Shown here: positions 52,807 through 63,979 of the stretch, piece after piece | How positions within the stretch are numbered: the first letter of the stretch is position 1 | How the letters are laid out: every line of letters begins with the position of its first letter | NCBI GenBank assembly: GCA_031772625.1 | Contig: CM062804.1 | Location: 1,018,324,514-1,018,388,513, forward strand | DNA: 64,000 bases | From: Pinus tabuliformis | Taxonomy: Eukaryota > Streptophyta > Pinopsida > Pinales > Pinaceae | Reading direction: 5' to 3' | Translations under genes and position numbers: made by a program | Notes under the pieces: model-generated | Told to the model about the DNA's origin: nothing | Databases searched by the model: none | The model's input: only the letters and a program-made list of their open reading frames with translations

Positions 52807-54835
52807 GTTTCCCCCTAAAGTATGAGGTCATTCATCGGGTGAAATGCTTTATCAGGAGGATCCAAAGTTCATTCAATCGCTGAGAGGTGACCTGTAATAA
52901 AATACAATACAATACATTATTTTTCATTCTGCTTTCATGATCTAGCTGAGGTGGGCATTCCCATGCTCAGCTTTATAAATTCATTTTGGTACATAGAACA
53001 GACGATCATCTGATGATAGACTGATAATTCTCTGCTGAAATTACCATCCTTTGAGTAGGATGATCATCTGCTGCAATGATGTACATATCAAATGTCTTTA
53101 TATTTCCTGAATATATATTGCAGCCCGGATGGATGAAACTAGATCCGGGGTCTTCAAACTCGTTCGATCTTCACTCTAAGTACAAGTCGATCCATGTGAG
53201 AATTGCGCTGAAGTCGAACATGGAAAGACATCGCTTGATTACCGGTCAATGATGTAAACCGTTAACAAGCGCGAGAGGAATCACCGATAATGATAATGAC
53301 CCTCAAGGTACTGCAGTACAATTCACGTGGTGTGAATAAAGGACTTGGCGTCGAACACCACGCAAAATCTTCTGGTCGAAGGTCATTGATGTATACCTGT
53401 CGCCGGAAGTGAGAAACTTGCCATTGAGGCATGCAAGCTTCAAAGTACTGAGGGGGTTGTTCCTAGATCAACTTCTTGGATAATGAGCTGAAGTCGACAA
53501 GAAGCGATCCGTCAAAGGAGGGCCTTAATGAATCCCACATCAGTGACACGGAACGGAGCTAATGATTTTAATGGAGGTGAAAACAATCTGTGAAATATGA
53601 TTCAGGGTGGCGATCATGGATGGATGAAGGATAATGTATGGCAATGGATGGGACACGATTGACTCTTTCTGAACAACATCTCTTGAACATATAACGACAC
53701 TGATGCGATGGATCGGTAGCATTACCCCAAATGTGGATGGTTTGGCGAGACCATGGTGATGAGACCGGTGAATGAAACAACCCAACCCGATGTGGTACGG
53801 AGGAAAAGTGTCATGTTCAAGAGCGACTTGCTACCATTAAAGCTTTGAGGTTCTCCCAATTTTTCCCCAGTCATTTCTGACCAGTACCTCTTTATTTTTG
53901 TCAAGCTTGAGGAGGATAACATATGCTTGTTCTATAACCTGCCCTTCGGGCAAGCCCATCGCTATGTTTTAACGAGCCTAGCGATAGGGAAACTCGTTCT
54001 CGTCTAAAGACAAGTTTGTCGCTATTTAATCATTTTAACGAGTCTAACGACAAGGAAAACTCGGTCCTTTTCATTTTTAGAGAGTCTGAAAAGGTACAGA
54101 AAGTTAACTCCAAAATTCCTTTTTCGTCATCTAATCCCTTAAGTCCGAAAAAGTATAAAACAATACAAAAGGGATGAGTTTTCGATAACTTTAACGAGCC
54201 GAATAAAACAAGCGCTTGACCTTTTTGTGCAATAATCCCTCAGGTCCAAAAAGATTAAAATCTAGAGGAGGGATAGCTCTTCCGGTCACTTTAACGAGCT
54301 GGAAGGCCAAAACTCGGCAAACTTTTCATATTTTACGAGTCAGTTGAAAAGAGCTCAAAGAAGACTCGTCTTTTGAGGAACGAGTGATAAACAGGGATAG
54401 CAGCAGATTCCAGGTACAGGTTGGAATTTTCCAATCACGGCAGTGTCACAAGGATGGCTAGGTGAAATCACTCTTCGCAGCTGTTCCTCAAAATGGGTAA
54501 ACAATCATATGGAGGTGAACGATCGGCCAAATGAAAGTGAAGGTGGTAGGTGCACATACGACCAAGGCTTTTATGGCTGATAAATTTACGATCACAATGG
54601 TTATTTACCGGGATAGGTTCATTTTTTAGATAAAAATGAGCTTAAACTCTGGAGGAAACATTGCTCACTGCTTTTATTTATTTTTTAACGAGCATGAAGA
54701 CCGCGTTAAAACTGCTCGGATCTTGCGTTTATTTTTTAACGAGCATGAACTTTATGCTAAAACTGCTCGAATCTTATGTTTATTTTTTAACGAGCATGAA
54801 CTATGTGCTAAAACTGCTCGATATACCAGTCATAA
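52807..54835. other. 3' non-coding region of Gypsy-5 with hairpin array
   Basis: Purine tract at 52807-52821, then about 2 kb that matches 23388-25360 of the nested Gypsy at roughly 93% by eye, including the AACGAG...CTCG hairpins (53970-53998, 54037-54064, 54192-54218, 54291-54315). No protein frame. Confidence 0.75.
54677..54829. repeat. Three tandem 51-bp hairpin units
   Basis: Units 54677-54727, 54728-54778 and 54779-54829, each with aacgagc...gctcg. One more unit than in the nested Gypsy. Confidence 0.95.
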
Positions 54836-55339
54836 GATAAGAAATGTCCCCTGTGAGATCTCTATTTTTTAAGGAGTTTCATCTTCACTAAGCTTTACTC
54901 CATATCCTTTCTTTATGCAAGTTCGGAAACGGCTAACCCAAAAAATAGATAAATAACCGCTCTTAGCTTGCACTCCAAAAGGTTTGCATGCCCCCAGGTA
55001 TAAAATACAATTTCAAGGCTGCCCCTACTTATCCGTCAAAACATTTGTTTTAAAGGGTGAGGCTTACCTCTTTCAGGCTACCCAAAGATTGTTCTGTTAA
55101 TCTTTCAAACTGAACACTTCCTCGGCAATGCCTACCGAAATAGACAAGGGTGAATGACCTTTGTCAAACACGTAACTTTGACAAAAGAATCCTATTCCAG
55201 AACAACCCCTCTTCCATCCACGGACGGGGTATGGACTAGTCATATTCTCCCGCGGAAATTCTATCTTATACCCAAGGTTTTCTCTGCCCGAAGCAGACCA
55301 GGATGCATGCCCCCTGGGTTCCAGTCCCATCTTTCCGAA

Positions 55340-55870
55340 TCACTCGCACTCATCGGGAAGAAGGACTGGGGGTGGAGACATTTCTTGATTGAATAGACCA
55401 TTCAGGGTTGGTATGTGACTATTTGCGATGCGTGATCCTGGAAATGAAAGTTGGTCTACGAGCTTGACCATTCTTCCTTCGTGTGGAAAACACATTACTC
55501 TAAAGAGTGAGGAGACTACAGCTCCCATGCAATATATATAGTCTCGTCCAAGGAGTAGGTTATAATCCAAGGGTCCTTGAACGACCATCACGTTCATTTG
55601 AACGGTCTTCCCTTTCAATGTAACAGGCACATTGGGGAGGATCCCTAATGGTCGACTGGTTCCTTTATCAAAACCCGAGAGATTTCTTATCTCAGCCAAA
55701 AGCGCCGGGGAACCCAGTGCTTTCCAAGCAACAGAGGAAAGGATACTCACAGATGCCCCTTCATCAATGATAGTTCCAGCCATTACCATTCTGTATATTT
55801 GGACCATGATTCTGAATGGTATACTGGCTGGCAACCGGGGTCCGCCTAGTTGGTTCCAATCAAAGGACAC
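55340..55870 (-). CDS. Gypsy-5 aspartic protease region
   Basis: Minus strand: AGTIIDEGASVSILSSVAWK, then PLGILPNVPVTLKGKTVQMN and PLDYNLLLGRDYIYCMGAVV. This is a retroviral-type aspartic protease with the flap-side and ILLGR-like motifs in order. The active site reads DEGAS, as in the nested Gypsy, but the rest is only about 40% similar, so it belongs to another lineage. It is the last coding part of the element; 54836-55339 downstream has no RT. Fossil. Confidence 0.75.
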   Translation of the reverse strand: MSFDWNQLGGPRLPASIPFRIMVQIYRMVMAGTIIDEGASVSILSSVAWKALGSPALLAEIRNLSGFDKGTSRPLGILPNVPVTLKGKTVQMNVMVVQGPLDYNLLLGRDYIYCMGAVVSSLFRVMCFPHEGRMVKLVDQLSFPGSRIANSHIPTLNGLFNQEMSPPPVLLPDECE

Positions 55871-55960
55871 AACCAGGTTGCTTGGTGGTGGGACCGAATA
55901 TACGGCCGGATATGACCCTGACGATGTTCCTTCCTGCGATAAAGGAATGGGCGCATTACC

Positions 55961-56932
55961 CTAATGCTCGTCAGAGTCTGTGTTGATGAAAAGAATCTGG
56001 ATGGTGTCATCCTTATTCTCTTCAGTGAGGGTGTCATTTGAAGATGAATCTTCAGTGACGGTGTCATTTGAAGATGAAACTTCTGAAGGAAGAACCGGGT
56101 CAACTGCCGTTTCGACCTTTGGACTTTCGTCCGGTCTGGATTCAGTACGTTCATTTTCAATGACTGACGCTTCAGCTGACCACTTGAGCGGGCCAGCTGT
56201 ATTCTCAACCAACGAAGGACTTGGCACGAGTTTTTTGTATCCAGGAGGAAGTCTCAACGGTGAAACCGGACGATCTTCCAAAATTCTCTTCGCTTCGTCT
56301 AAGAAGGGACAACGGTGAATGGCGTGATCGCCTTCACCAAGTCTGCAGGGGGATCTTGCTCCCCCTCTTTGTCTTGAACCTTCACTTTCGTTGGTTGACG
56401 GTAAGCATTCAACATGGCTATCAGAGGTTGATGCTCCCGAGTTGTGCAAACGAGGGGACCAGTCCCTTAGTATCCGGGGAATACAGGGACAATCTCTATG
56501 GAAGTGGTCTCCTCTACATATGACACATGGCGATTTAGGCCCGGTCTGTGCTGTGTGTGGATTTTTGTCAGATGTCTTTTGCTTGCCCCCAGTCGCCTTA
56601 GGCTCCTTCTTCTTCTTCTCTTTCTTCTTCTTCTCCTTCTTCTCCATGGGAGCTTGGCTTTTGCCGGCTCTACCTTGCGAAGATGAAGGATTGGAGGAAG
56701 AGTTATAGGAAGTAGAAAACTGGTGGGCAGCTCTAGACTGATCTAACTGTTGACTCGACTGTTCAGGAACCATGGTGTTCTGAACTACATTGGTTGAGAA
56801 TAGCCAAATGGGCAGGCCAATTGTCAGTCCTGGAAGCGACAATGTGGCCATGTGGGGCGCACCAACTTCTCCCCAAGAGGAGAAAGGACTAGGATTTCCA
56901 TCATGAGGAATTCCTTGGTTGGGGCATTCCAT
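55961..56932 (-). CDS. Gypsy-5 gag-like fragment with zinc knuckles
   Basis: 323 residues starting MECPNQGIPHDGNPSPF. No capsid-type domain. A Ser-rich stretch and a Lys/Glu run (about 95-112) precede a CX2CX4HX4C knuckle at about 136 (CVICRGDHFHRDCP) and a second, weaker knuckle-like site at about 198. The acidic tail contains a duplicated SSSNDT-TE motif. Likely RNA-binding. It is open along its length, and its start 60 bases after the conserved leader suits an intended ATG. Confidence 0.7.
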   Translation of the reverse strand: MECPNQGIPHDGNPSPFSSWGEVGAPHMATLSLPGLTIGLPIWLFSTNVVQNTMVPEQSSQQLDQSRAAHQFSTSYNSSSNPSSSQGRAGKSQAPMEKKEKKKKEKKKKEPKATGGKQKTSDKNPHTAQTGPKSPCVICRGDHFHRDCPCIPRILRDWSPRLHNSGASTSDSHVECLPSTNESEGSRQRGGARSPCRLGEGDHAIHRCPFLDEAKRILEDRPVSPLRLPPGYKKLVPSPSLVENTAGPLKWSAEASVIENERTESRPDESPKVETAVDPVLPSEVSSSNDTVTEDSSSNDTLTEENKDDTIQILFINTDSDEH

Positions 56933-58618
56933 GTTCTCAACCTAAAGATCAACGCAGGAATAGGAGGTGATTATGTTCCGTTTAAAATAAATTTTATAAC
57001 GACGCTTTAGACACAACTTGCTTTTTCACTTTTTAAGAGTCGAGAAAAAGCTAAAGATGACTCCAGTCTCCTTCGATGTTTTAACGAGCCCGAAGTGACA
57101 AATGCTCGGATGGACTTTTTCAGTTATAGAGTTTGAAAAAGGCCAAAAGAAACTACTCTGGAGTTCTACGCAGAGGGTGTGCCAAACTTTTCGCAAAACC
57201 ACAGAATACGTTTTACGGTACGGGTGGTCGATCTTCGTGAATGCTGTGTTCACTGCATTGCGATCAGTAGGGCGGTCGACACGGCTTCCTATGGATAAAG
57301 GCTTTGTTCCTATAGGGGTCTCCCAATATATACGCGACGGTACGTGGGAGCACAAGTCCGTATTGATACTTATCGCTTCACCGTGGAGGAATCACCCAAC
57401 CACTCAACGCTAAGATATCACGTTTAACGACGCCGGAACACGTCTCTAGCTTAGACCTCTATGTGTTTGCGTTATGTTTCAATGCGTTGTTATGTAAATT
57501 CAATTTATTTTAAGGTTGATCTTGTTTAGCAGTTTGCCTTTATGGATCACCACGAGATGTATAATACAACTTCCTAAATGCAGTCTAAGATGATAAGCAA
57601 GCTTTTCAATCTTTCAACTTTGAAAATCTTAACTACTGAGGGAAAAGAAAGACATCATCTTTTCACACAGATCATAGAGCACACACTAATGCACTTTTTC
57701 CTAAATCAACATGCAAGTTGTCAAAATGCACATGCACAATGCAGGTATTTCTTTTCTCTTTCTTAATGTTGATGTATTACAAAAAGAAAGCTGTTGTATA
57801 ACTTTGAATTCAATTTCAAGTGAAAGCAAACAAGCTTTTGTCCAAAATCAAAAGACACCTTAAGATTTACTTGTTTCAACACCAGAAATACATAAATTCA
57901 AACCATATGACGAAAGCAAAAGCTCAATCAGCTATGAACAGCAAACAAACTAACTCTTAAGATCAAAACGACACTTATCACAGGTCTAGATCTAAGAGGT
58001 CACAGCAAGACTAGTTCACTTTTCGTTATGGGAAACTGCAAATGGCATAAGAAATACACAAAGAACAAATACAGTTTCTTTATACAACCAAGGCGGAATA
58101 GTGGCAAGGAAAGTTGGTTTCAGATAGGCACATTAACTGATAACAGGCTGCAAAAATAAGGATGAAAACAGGGCAATAAACAGCAGGGAACCCCAGTTGC
58201 ACAAGGCAAAACTGGTTCAGCGCAGGTAGTACACTGTCAGTTTGACATTCAGCGCAGGTAGCCCCTTCGGGACCTGCGATGAAATGCAGAATGCCTTCAC
58301 AGTGCCTGCAATGAAGAGATAAACTTTCGTTTTTCTCAGTTTCCGGGTTACAGATTGCTCAAAAATTCACAATTTTTGGCTAAATCAGAAGCTATCAATC
58401 AAGTACACACTAAAGGATGAAAAGGAGGATGAAAAGCTATCACTAAGAGCTGTTCAGAGTCCTTGTGGATCAGCTCTTCAAATCATAAACATGCCCAGAA
58501 ACTGAGCCAGAGTAGCTGCCCTCTACTTTGCATTTGAAAGATTCAAATGCAGTTCGATTCGGTACTCCCTGTGTTTAGGAAATGAATAGCAAAAACACAA
58601 ACAACCAACAAGATACGA
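56933..58618 (-). other. 5' leader of Gypsy-5
   Basis: 57010-57360 is the conserved block shared with 34640-35010, including a frame of matching peptide (SHVPSRIYWETPIGTKPLS). 58253-58278 is the hairpin identical to 35895-35920. The rest is AT-rich and alignable to the nested Gypsy leader. Confidence 0.7.
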
Positions 58619-58636
58619 TCCCCAGCGGAGTCACCA
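58619..58636 (-). other. Primer-binding site of Gypsy-5
   Basis: Minus strand TGGTGACTCCGCTGGGGA, three bases from the LTR; one base different from the nested Gypsy's Arg-tRNA site. Confidence 0.85.
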
Positions 58637-58639
58637 ATT

Positions 58640-59703
58640 TGTTGTTGGGAAAAGTATCCAATACGGAATGACCCTATCCCACTCTAAGGGTGATAGTACC
58701 TCAGCAACAATCAAAGCAAAGCTATTTGAGATTACTTCTTTATGAGATGTAAAAGAGGGGAGAAAGAGATCCACTAACCGATGTCTTTCGCTAATGATTG
58801 ATCCAATCTTCTCTCTTTGCTGCTTGCTCCCAGCTCCTTGCTCTTTCATTGACCCAACTACAACAAGATCTTGCAAAATGGCAAGAGAGGGAAACTACAA
58901 GAAGCATACATTCATAATTGATTCAAGGATTAGAATAAATCAAATACACAAGTATAGCAACACATCATTGATACACATGTATATAAAAGAACCTCAAATG
59001 CTTTATTAATGGAAGAAGTAAAGTTCAGGAAGTGATACAACCATAAGAGGCCCAATCCAACATCACCTCCCAGCAGAAAGAAATCTCCTCTTCACCTCCT
59101 TCAAAGCAAATCACCCAATAGTTCTATACTCAAACCAACAGCACTTCCTTACATTCACAAGATTCCAGCCCCCTTAGACCTCATGAGAGAGCTCTATATA
59201 TAGGAGTTTTGGAGAAAGGATGAGTCAGCTTGAAGCTGGCATGAAGCTGACTAGTGTCCTCTCCCACTTCAGTTATTCTTCAGTTCTTGAGTCCACTTGG
59301 AGGTTCTTGCTTCCACTTGGAGATCTAGACCCTCTTACTCATCACCAGTCGAATTCCTTGATCCAAGTGTCATTTTGGAAGCTTCCTGGGCATTGACACC
59401 TTGAGGAATGACTGTGCCACATGTCCCAACTCGCCCAGCGCAGGTAGCCTTCTTTGCAGTTGACATTCAGCGCAGGTAGATAGTGGAGTAGTTGACATTC
59501 AGCGCAGATGCTCAGTGGAGCAGTTGACATGATCCAGAATTGCCTTGTTTTTGAGTGTTTTCAGGTGGAGAACTAATATTCAGTGCTGTGGTTTGCTGAC
59601 CTTGTTCCTCTAGGGGTAGGAACAACATGTTTTGGGACTTTGAATCCCTTAGATTATGGACATTTCATGCTTCATGCTGTAAGGCACAAAAATGTCTATA
59701 ACA
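58640..59703 (-). repeat. 5' LTR of Gypsy-5, with promoter
   Basis: 1064 bases. TATA-like ctatatatag near 59193-59203 on the minus strand. The cagcgcagg word occurs three times at about 59436, 59468 and 59500. Confidence 0.95.
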
Positions 59704-59708
59704 AGGTC

Positions 59709-59875
59709 GGTCTGCCCAACCTAACATAGTTTCCAAAACCAAAATTTTCTAGGGCGCTACCCCGGACCCCATAAAGTGGGGTTATAGGTATGCCTCAAAC
59801 CCCATGTGACCCCCGCTCTAACCCCTCGGTTAACTACGTGGGCTAGTCGTGGAAAGAATATAACACAACCCAACA
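59709..59875 (-). repeat. Start of Copia-2 3' LTR and purine tract
   Basis: Minus-strand LTR start TGTTGGGTTG at 59875, directly after the tract AACAACAAGTGGGAGAA (59876-59892). The LTR is interrupted at 59708 by Gypsy-5. Confidence 0.75.
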
Positions 59876-59924
59876 TTCTCCCACTTGTTGTTTTCTTTCC
59901 ACAGGGGGCCACAAGAGAGCTTAA

Positions 59925-60617
59925 TCATTTTTCTAGCCCTGAAACGCCCATTGTCTCTCTACACCAAGAGAACTTCTCAGAGCTCACAGATTTTGTCAAT
60001 GCATATGCAGTATTCTTCAAAGTGTCCACCTTTACTAGCAACACCTTTTTGTCTTCTATCATATCCCTCAAAAAGTGATACTGAACGTTAATGTGCTTTG
60101 TCTTTGAATGATATGCGGGGTTCTTTTCCAAGAAAATTGCACTTTGGCTATCACAGTCTATTCTTATAGCTTCCTGTACTAACCGCATACTTGAACACAA
60201 TCTCTGCAACCAAACTTCTTCCTTGCTTGCATGAGTGGATGCCATGTATTCTGCCTCTGTAGTTGATAGTGCCACTACAGATTGTTTCATACTCATCCAA
60301 CTGACTGCACCTCCAAAAAGGTTAAACACATACCAACTTGTAGATTTTCTTTGATCCAAATCTCCAGCCCAGTCTGCATCAACAAAGCCACGAATATCCA
60401 ACACTCTTTCCAATCCTAGTCTTCCTTGGTAGCACAAAACACAATCACTAGTGCCACACAGATACCTGAAAACTTGCTTCACTGTTGTCCAATGCTCCTT
60501 CCCTGGTTTTGACATAAACCTGCTCAATACTCCCACTGCATGTGCAATGTCTGGTTTAGTATAGACCATTGCACACATCAGGCTACTGACTGCACTTGCA
60601 TATGGAACATGAGACAT
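59925..60617 (-). pseudogene. Copia-2 RNase H
   Basis: Minus strand: YASAVSSLMCAMVYTKPDIA, then the RNase H core VDADWAGDLDQRKSTSWYVF, ALSTTEAEYMASTHASKEEV, IDCDSQSAIFLEKNPAYHSK and the KHINVQYHFLRDMI tail. All in Copia order with Asp, Glu and Asp of the active site visible. It removes template RNA during reverse transcription. Fossil. Confidence 0.9.
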
Positions 60618-60751
60618 GTCCTCTTACTCTTTTTGTGTATTGGGACACTGTTCAGCAGATAACCTCACACCTATTGGAATAGGAAACTTCATTGGTTTAA
60701 TATCCTGCATATTAAACCTCTACAATATTATCTCGACATACTTCCTCTGGT

Positions 60752-61393
60752 TTAACCAAAGCTTCCTCTTTTCCTGATCTCTTTTAATTTCCATGCCCAA
60801 AATATAGTTTCCTCACCAAGATCTTTCATGTCGAATTTGGAGGACAATTGGGTCTTCAAATCCTGGATAATTTCTTTGTCATTTCCAACCAGAAACATAT
60901 CATCCACATATAAGACCAGATAAATAACATGGTCACCAATTAATTTAAAATGCACACAGTGATCTGCTTTTCTTCTGGTGAAGCCAAGTCCGTGTATAAA
61001 TGTATCAAATTTCTGATACCACATCCTTGGTGACTGTTTTAACCCACACAGAGACTTCTTTAACTTGCATACTAGTTCTTTCTTACCCTTCACCGCAAAG
61101 CCTTTAGGTTTCTTCATGTAGATCTCCTCTTCCAGATCCTCGTGAAGAAATGCTATCTTCACATCCATCTGTTCTTCCTCAAAATCAAAAGCAACAACAA
61201 CAGATAAAAGTAATCTAATAGAAGTTACCTTGGCAACAGGAGAAAAAATATCACCAAAATCAATTCCCGGCACTTGGGAATAACATTTTGCTACCAACCG
61301 AGCTTTGTATTTCTCCACTTTTCCTTCTACATTTGTCTTCTTCTTGAACACCCATTTGCTACCAATGGGTTTCCTTCCAGCTGGAAACTCCAC
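60752..61393 (-). pseudogene. Copia-2 reverse transcriptase
   Basis: Minus strand: GSKWVFKKKTNVEGKVEKYK, ARLVAKCYSQVPGIDFGDIF, the first RT motif DVKIAFLHEDLEEEIYMKKP, SLCGLKQSPRMWYQKFD, and the active-site box YLVLYVDDMFLVG. Normal Copia RT spacing. Fossil, joined to RNase H downstream. Confidence 0.9.
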
Positions 61394-61798
61394 TAGATCC
61401 CAAGCCTCATTTTGTGCAAAGATGCCATTTCATCAACCATGGCCTCTTTCCAGAGTTTTCCATCCTCTAAATCTACTGCTTCCTTCACATTTCTGGGATC
61501 ATCATCTGTAATAGATAAAGCAATATTTGAACAAAAAACAGATGGACTATAACTTTCTAGCTGCCTTCTTTCTCGAACTGATCTTCTCACAACCGGAGTT
61601 TGTGGCTCTTCATCTTTTGATTCCTCCTCTGTTGTAGAGTCTGATTCTTCCTCCTTTAGCTCAAACTCTATCTTCTCAGGTTCCTTTGGTTGGTCTTCAT
61701 GTTTAATAACATCTTTCACCTCTCTGAACACCACATCTCAGTTGTACACAACCTTCCTTGTTACTGGGTTCCAAAGCTTATAACCCTTAAACCATCCT
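61394..61798 (-). pseudogene. Copia-2 linker between integrase and RT
   Basis: An acidic, Glu/Ser-rich stretch (EKIEFELKEEESDSTTEEES) and a basic VVRRSVRERRQLE motif. This is the usual variable spacer of plant Copia pol, ending in the DEMASLHK-type region ahead of RT. Confidence 0.75.
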
Positions 61799-61799
61799 T

Positions 61800-62627
61800 C
61801 TACCCAATAAAGATGCACTTTTCAGATTTACTATCCAACTTGGTTCGTTTCTCCTTTGGAACATGTACATATGCATCACATCCAAATACCCTCAGATGTG
61901 AAAGAGAGTGTTTCTTACCAGTCCATACCTCTTGTTGAGTCTTATCCTCCAATGCTGATGAAGGTGACCTAATGATCAGGTAACATGCAGTATCCACCAC
62001 CTCTGCCCAGAATTCCTGTCTTAACCTGACACCACTGAGCATGCTTCTTGCCCTTTCCATCAACGTCTTGTTCATTCTTTCTGCAACTCCATTTTGCTGA
62101 GGTGTATATGGAGTAGTCTTCTGCTGTGATATACCACACTTCTTACAAAATTCTTCAAATTCCTGGCTGCAAAACTCTCCACAATTATTTGTCCTCAACA
62201 CCTTTTTCTTCTTCTCTGTCTGATTTTCCGCGAGAGCCTTATATTCTTTAAACCTGTCAAAGACTTTAAATTTCTTCTTAAGGAAATATACCCATGTATT
62301 CCTTGAGAAGTCATCTATAAATGATATATAATACACAGACTTACCCAGTGATGGAACCTTCATAGGTCCAAACACATCACTGTGCGCAAGCTGTAATATA
62401 TGTTTCGCCCTCTTACCACCAGAGGGGAAACTCACCCGATTCTGCTTCCCATATACACAATTTTCACAGAAATCAAAATCTAGAGAGCTATTATTCATAC
62501 CTTCTACCATACCCTTACCATGAAGTATTCGAAGGTCTTTCTCTCCAATATGTCCAAGCCTTTGATGCCATAGCATGGTCTTCTCTCTAGAGACCACTAG
62601 ATTTTTTGCTCCGCTTTCAGGAACCAC
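61800..62627 (-). pseudogene. Copia-2 integrase
   Basis: Minus strand: the zinc-binding HQRLGHIGEKDLRILH with downstream CENCVYGKQNRVSF, then the core LAHSDVFGPMKVPSLGKSVY, FIDDFSRNTWVYFLKKK, TPYTPQQNGVAERMNKTLME with the catalytic Glu, and HLRVFGCDAYVHVPKEKRTK. The DDE residues are recognisable in order. It inserts element DNA into the genome. Fossil. Confidence 0.9.
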
Positions 62628-62714
62628 AGAACTATTGCACCGATCAAAAACTATGCTACCTTGCAGCTTGTACAGAGCTCAAATCCGATCTCCCCACATC
62701 AATACCAGTGCTCC

Positions 62715-63170
62715 CTAAACCATCTTGCAGGTATCCTTCTCGAACATTATTTTTACACCTGCATCATCTAGCTTGCTTACAAAAATTAGATTTCTGGCCA
62801 ATGCAGGAATATGTAGAACACCCGGAAGTGTTCTAATTCTTCCACCTTGAAACTTCAACTTTACCTTTCCGTGACCAATGATTTCAGCCTTCCTATCATC
62901 CCCCAAGAAGACATCACCACCATCATATTTCTCATACTCGCAGAACCACTCTCTATGGGGAGTGAAGTGAAAGGATGCACCTGAGTCAATCAACCATGCC
63001 TCATGATCTACATGTGTACTTGAAGAAGCCAAGTACACATCCCCACCTTCATCTGAGGTGGTTTTTGCCTCTGCAGAAGGGGCCTCATCAAATCCCTTTC
63101 CATTGTCAAGAGCTTTAGATTTATAGTCCCTTTTGAAGTGGCCTTCCTTCTCACATTTCCAGCACACCAC
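62715..63170 (-). pseudogene. Copia-2 zinc knuckle and protease
   Basis: Minus strand: zinc-knuckle region VCWKCEKEGHFKRD at the start, then the protease site AWLIDSGASFHFTPHREWFC and GVLHIPALARNLIFVSKLDD. Typical end of Copia gag and start of pol. Fossil. Confidence 0.85.
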
Positions 63171-63260
63171 CTTTATAGGTTTTCCTGGAGATTTAAATCT
63201 CCCTCTAGATTTAGATCTCCCACTCGATGACTTATTTTTGTTTCTGTTCTGGGACCATCC

Positions 63261-63857
63261 TCATACAGACAAGACATCACCATTTTGGCTCTCCATATTT
63301 TTCCGTCTCATCTCCTCCATCAGCAAGGCTGAGACTATTTCATCAAACTGCAAGGCAGTTGCATTGCTACCTATTGCAATAACCAGACTATCCCACGAAT
63401 CTGGTAGAGAACACAACAAAATGATGCACTTATCTTCATCTGAAATTTTAATATCAACAGATGATAACTGACTTACCATAATATTAAATGCATTCAGATG
63501 CTCTGTCACCAAGTCTCCATCTTTCATCCTCAGGTTATATAGCTTTTTCTGCAGGAACAGTTTATTCACCAGAGACTTAGATTGGTACAAAGTCCCTAAC
63601 TTGTCCCACAAAGCCTTCACCATAGCTTCCCCTGATACATTCAACAATACTGAATCTGAGACACACAACCGTATTGTGCTCTTTGCCTTCCGATCCAACT
63701 TCTTCCATTCTTCATCGGACACTCCCATTGGTTCAGTACCTGGATCTACCGCGATCCACTGATCTTTATCCACCAATAGATCCTCCATCTTGAGTTTCCA
63801 CAACTCAAAACTCTGACCATTAAATTTGTTGATCTCTATCTTTCCATTGCTCACCAA
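63261..63857 (-). pseudogene. Copia-2 gag
   Basis: Minus strand: KIEINKFNGQSFELWKLKME at the start, typical of plant Copia gag. Then LWDKLGTLYQSKSLVNKLFL, MKDGDLVTEHLNAFNIMVSQ and IILLCSLPDSWDSLVIAI (the UBN2-type gag core, residues about 80-165). The start at 63857 fits the family and lies about 110 bases inside the primer-binding site. Looks open here. Confidence 0.9.
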
Positions 63858-63965
63858 CTTCTTTCACAACCAGAATCGATCTCGTAGATCTCCCACTGAA
63901 CAGGGTCTACCACAGGTTCGAGTGAAACTCCTCAGCAACAAAGGTGTCCCCTTGAAGCCAAAACA

Positions 63966-63977
63966 GCTCAGATACCA
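63966..63977 (-). other. Primer-binding site of Copia-2
   Basis: Minus strand TGGTATCTGAGC two bases after the LTR end; initiator-Met tRNA type with one difference from the usual site. Confidence 0.8.
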
Positions 63978-63979
63978 AA

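Larger units (their letters stand above)
51743..59703 (-). mobile_element. Gypsy-5: non-autonomous relative of the nested Gypsy
   Basis: Two LTRs of exactly 1064 bases, perfect target duplication aggtc, Arg-tRNA-type primer site and purine tract. The interior has only a gag-like fragment with zinc knuckles and a protease; RT, RNase H and integrase are missing, as is the antisense ORF. LTRs, leader and 3' hairpin region match the 22335-37333 element, while the protein-coding part is from a distinct lineage. LTRs differ at about 20 of 1064 positions by eye. Structure looks complete for a non-autonomous element. Confidence 0.9.

Noticed and set aside
54636-54872. Frame with the repeated peptide LFFNEHEL-AKTARI
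   Set aside because: Translation of the 51-bp units, whose length happens to be a multiple of three; the structure signal is in the RNA or DNA, not the peptide.
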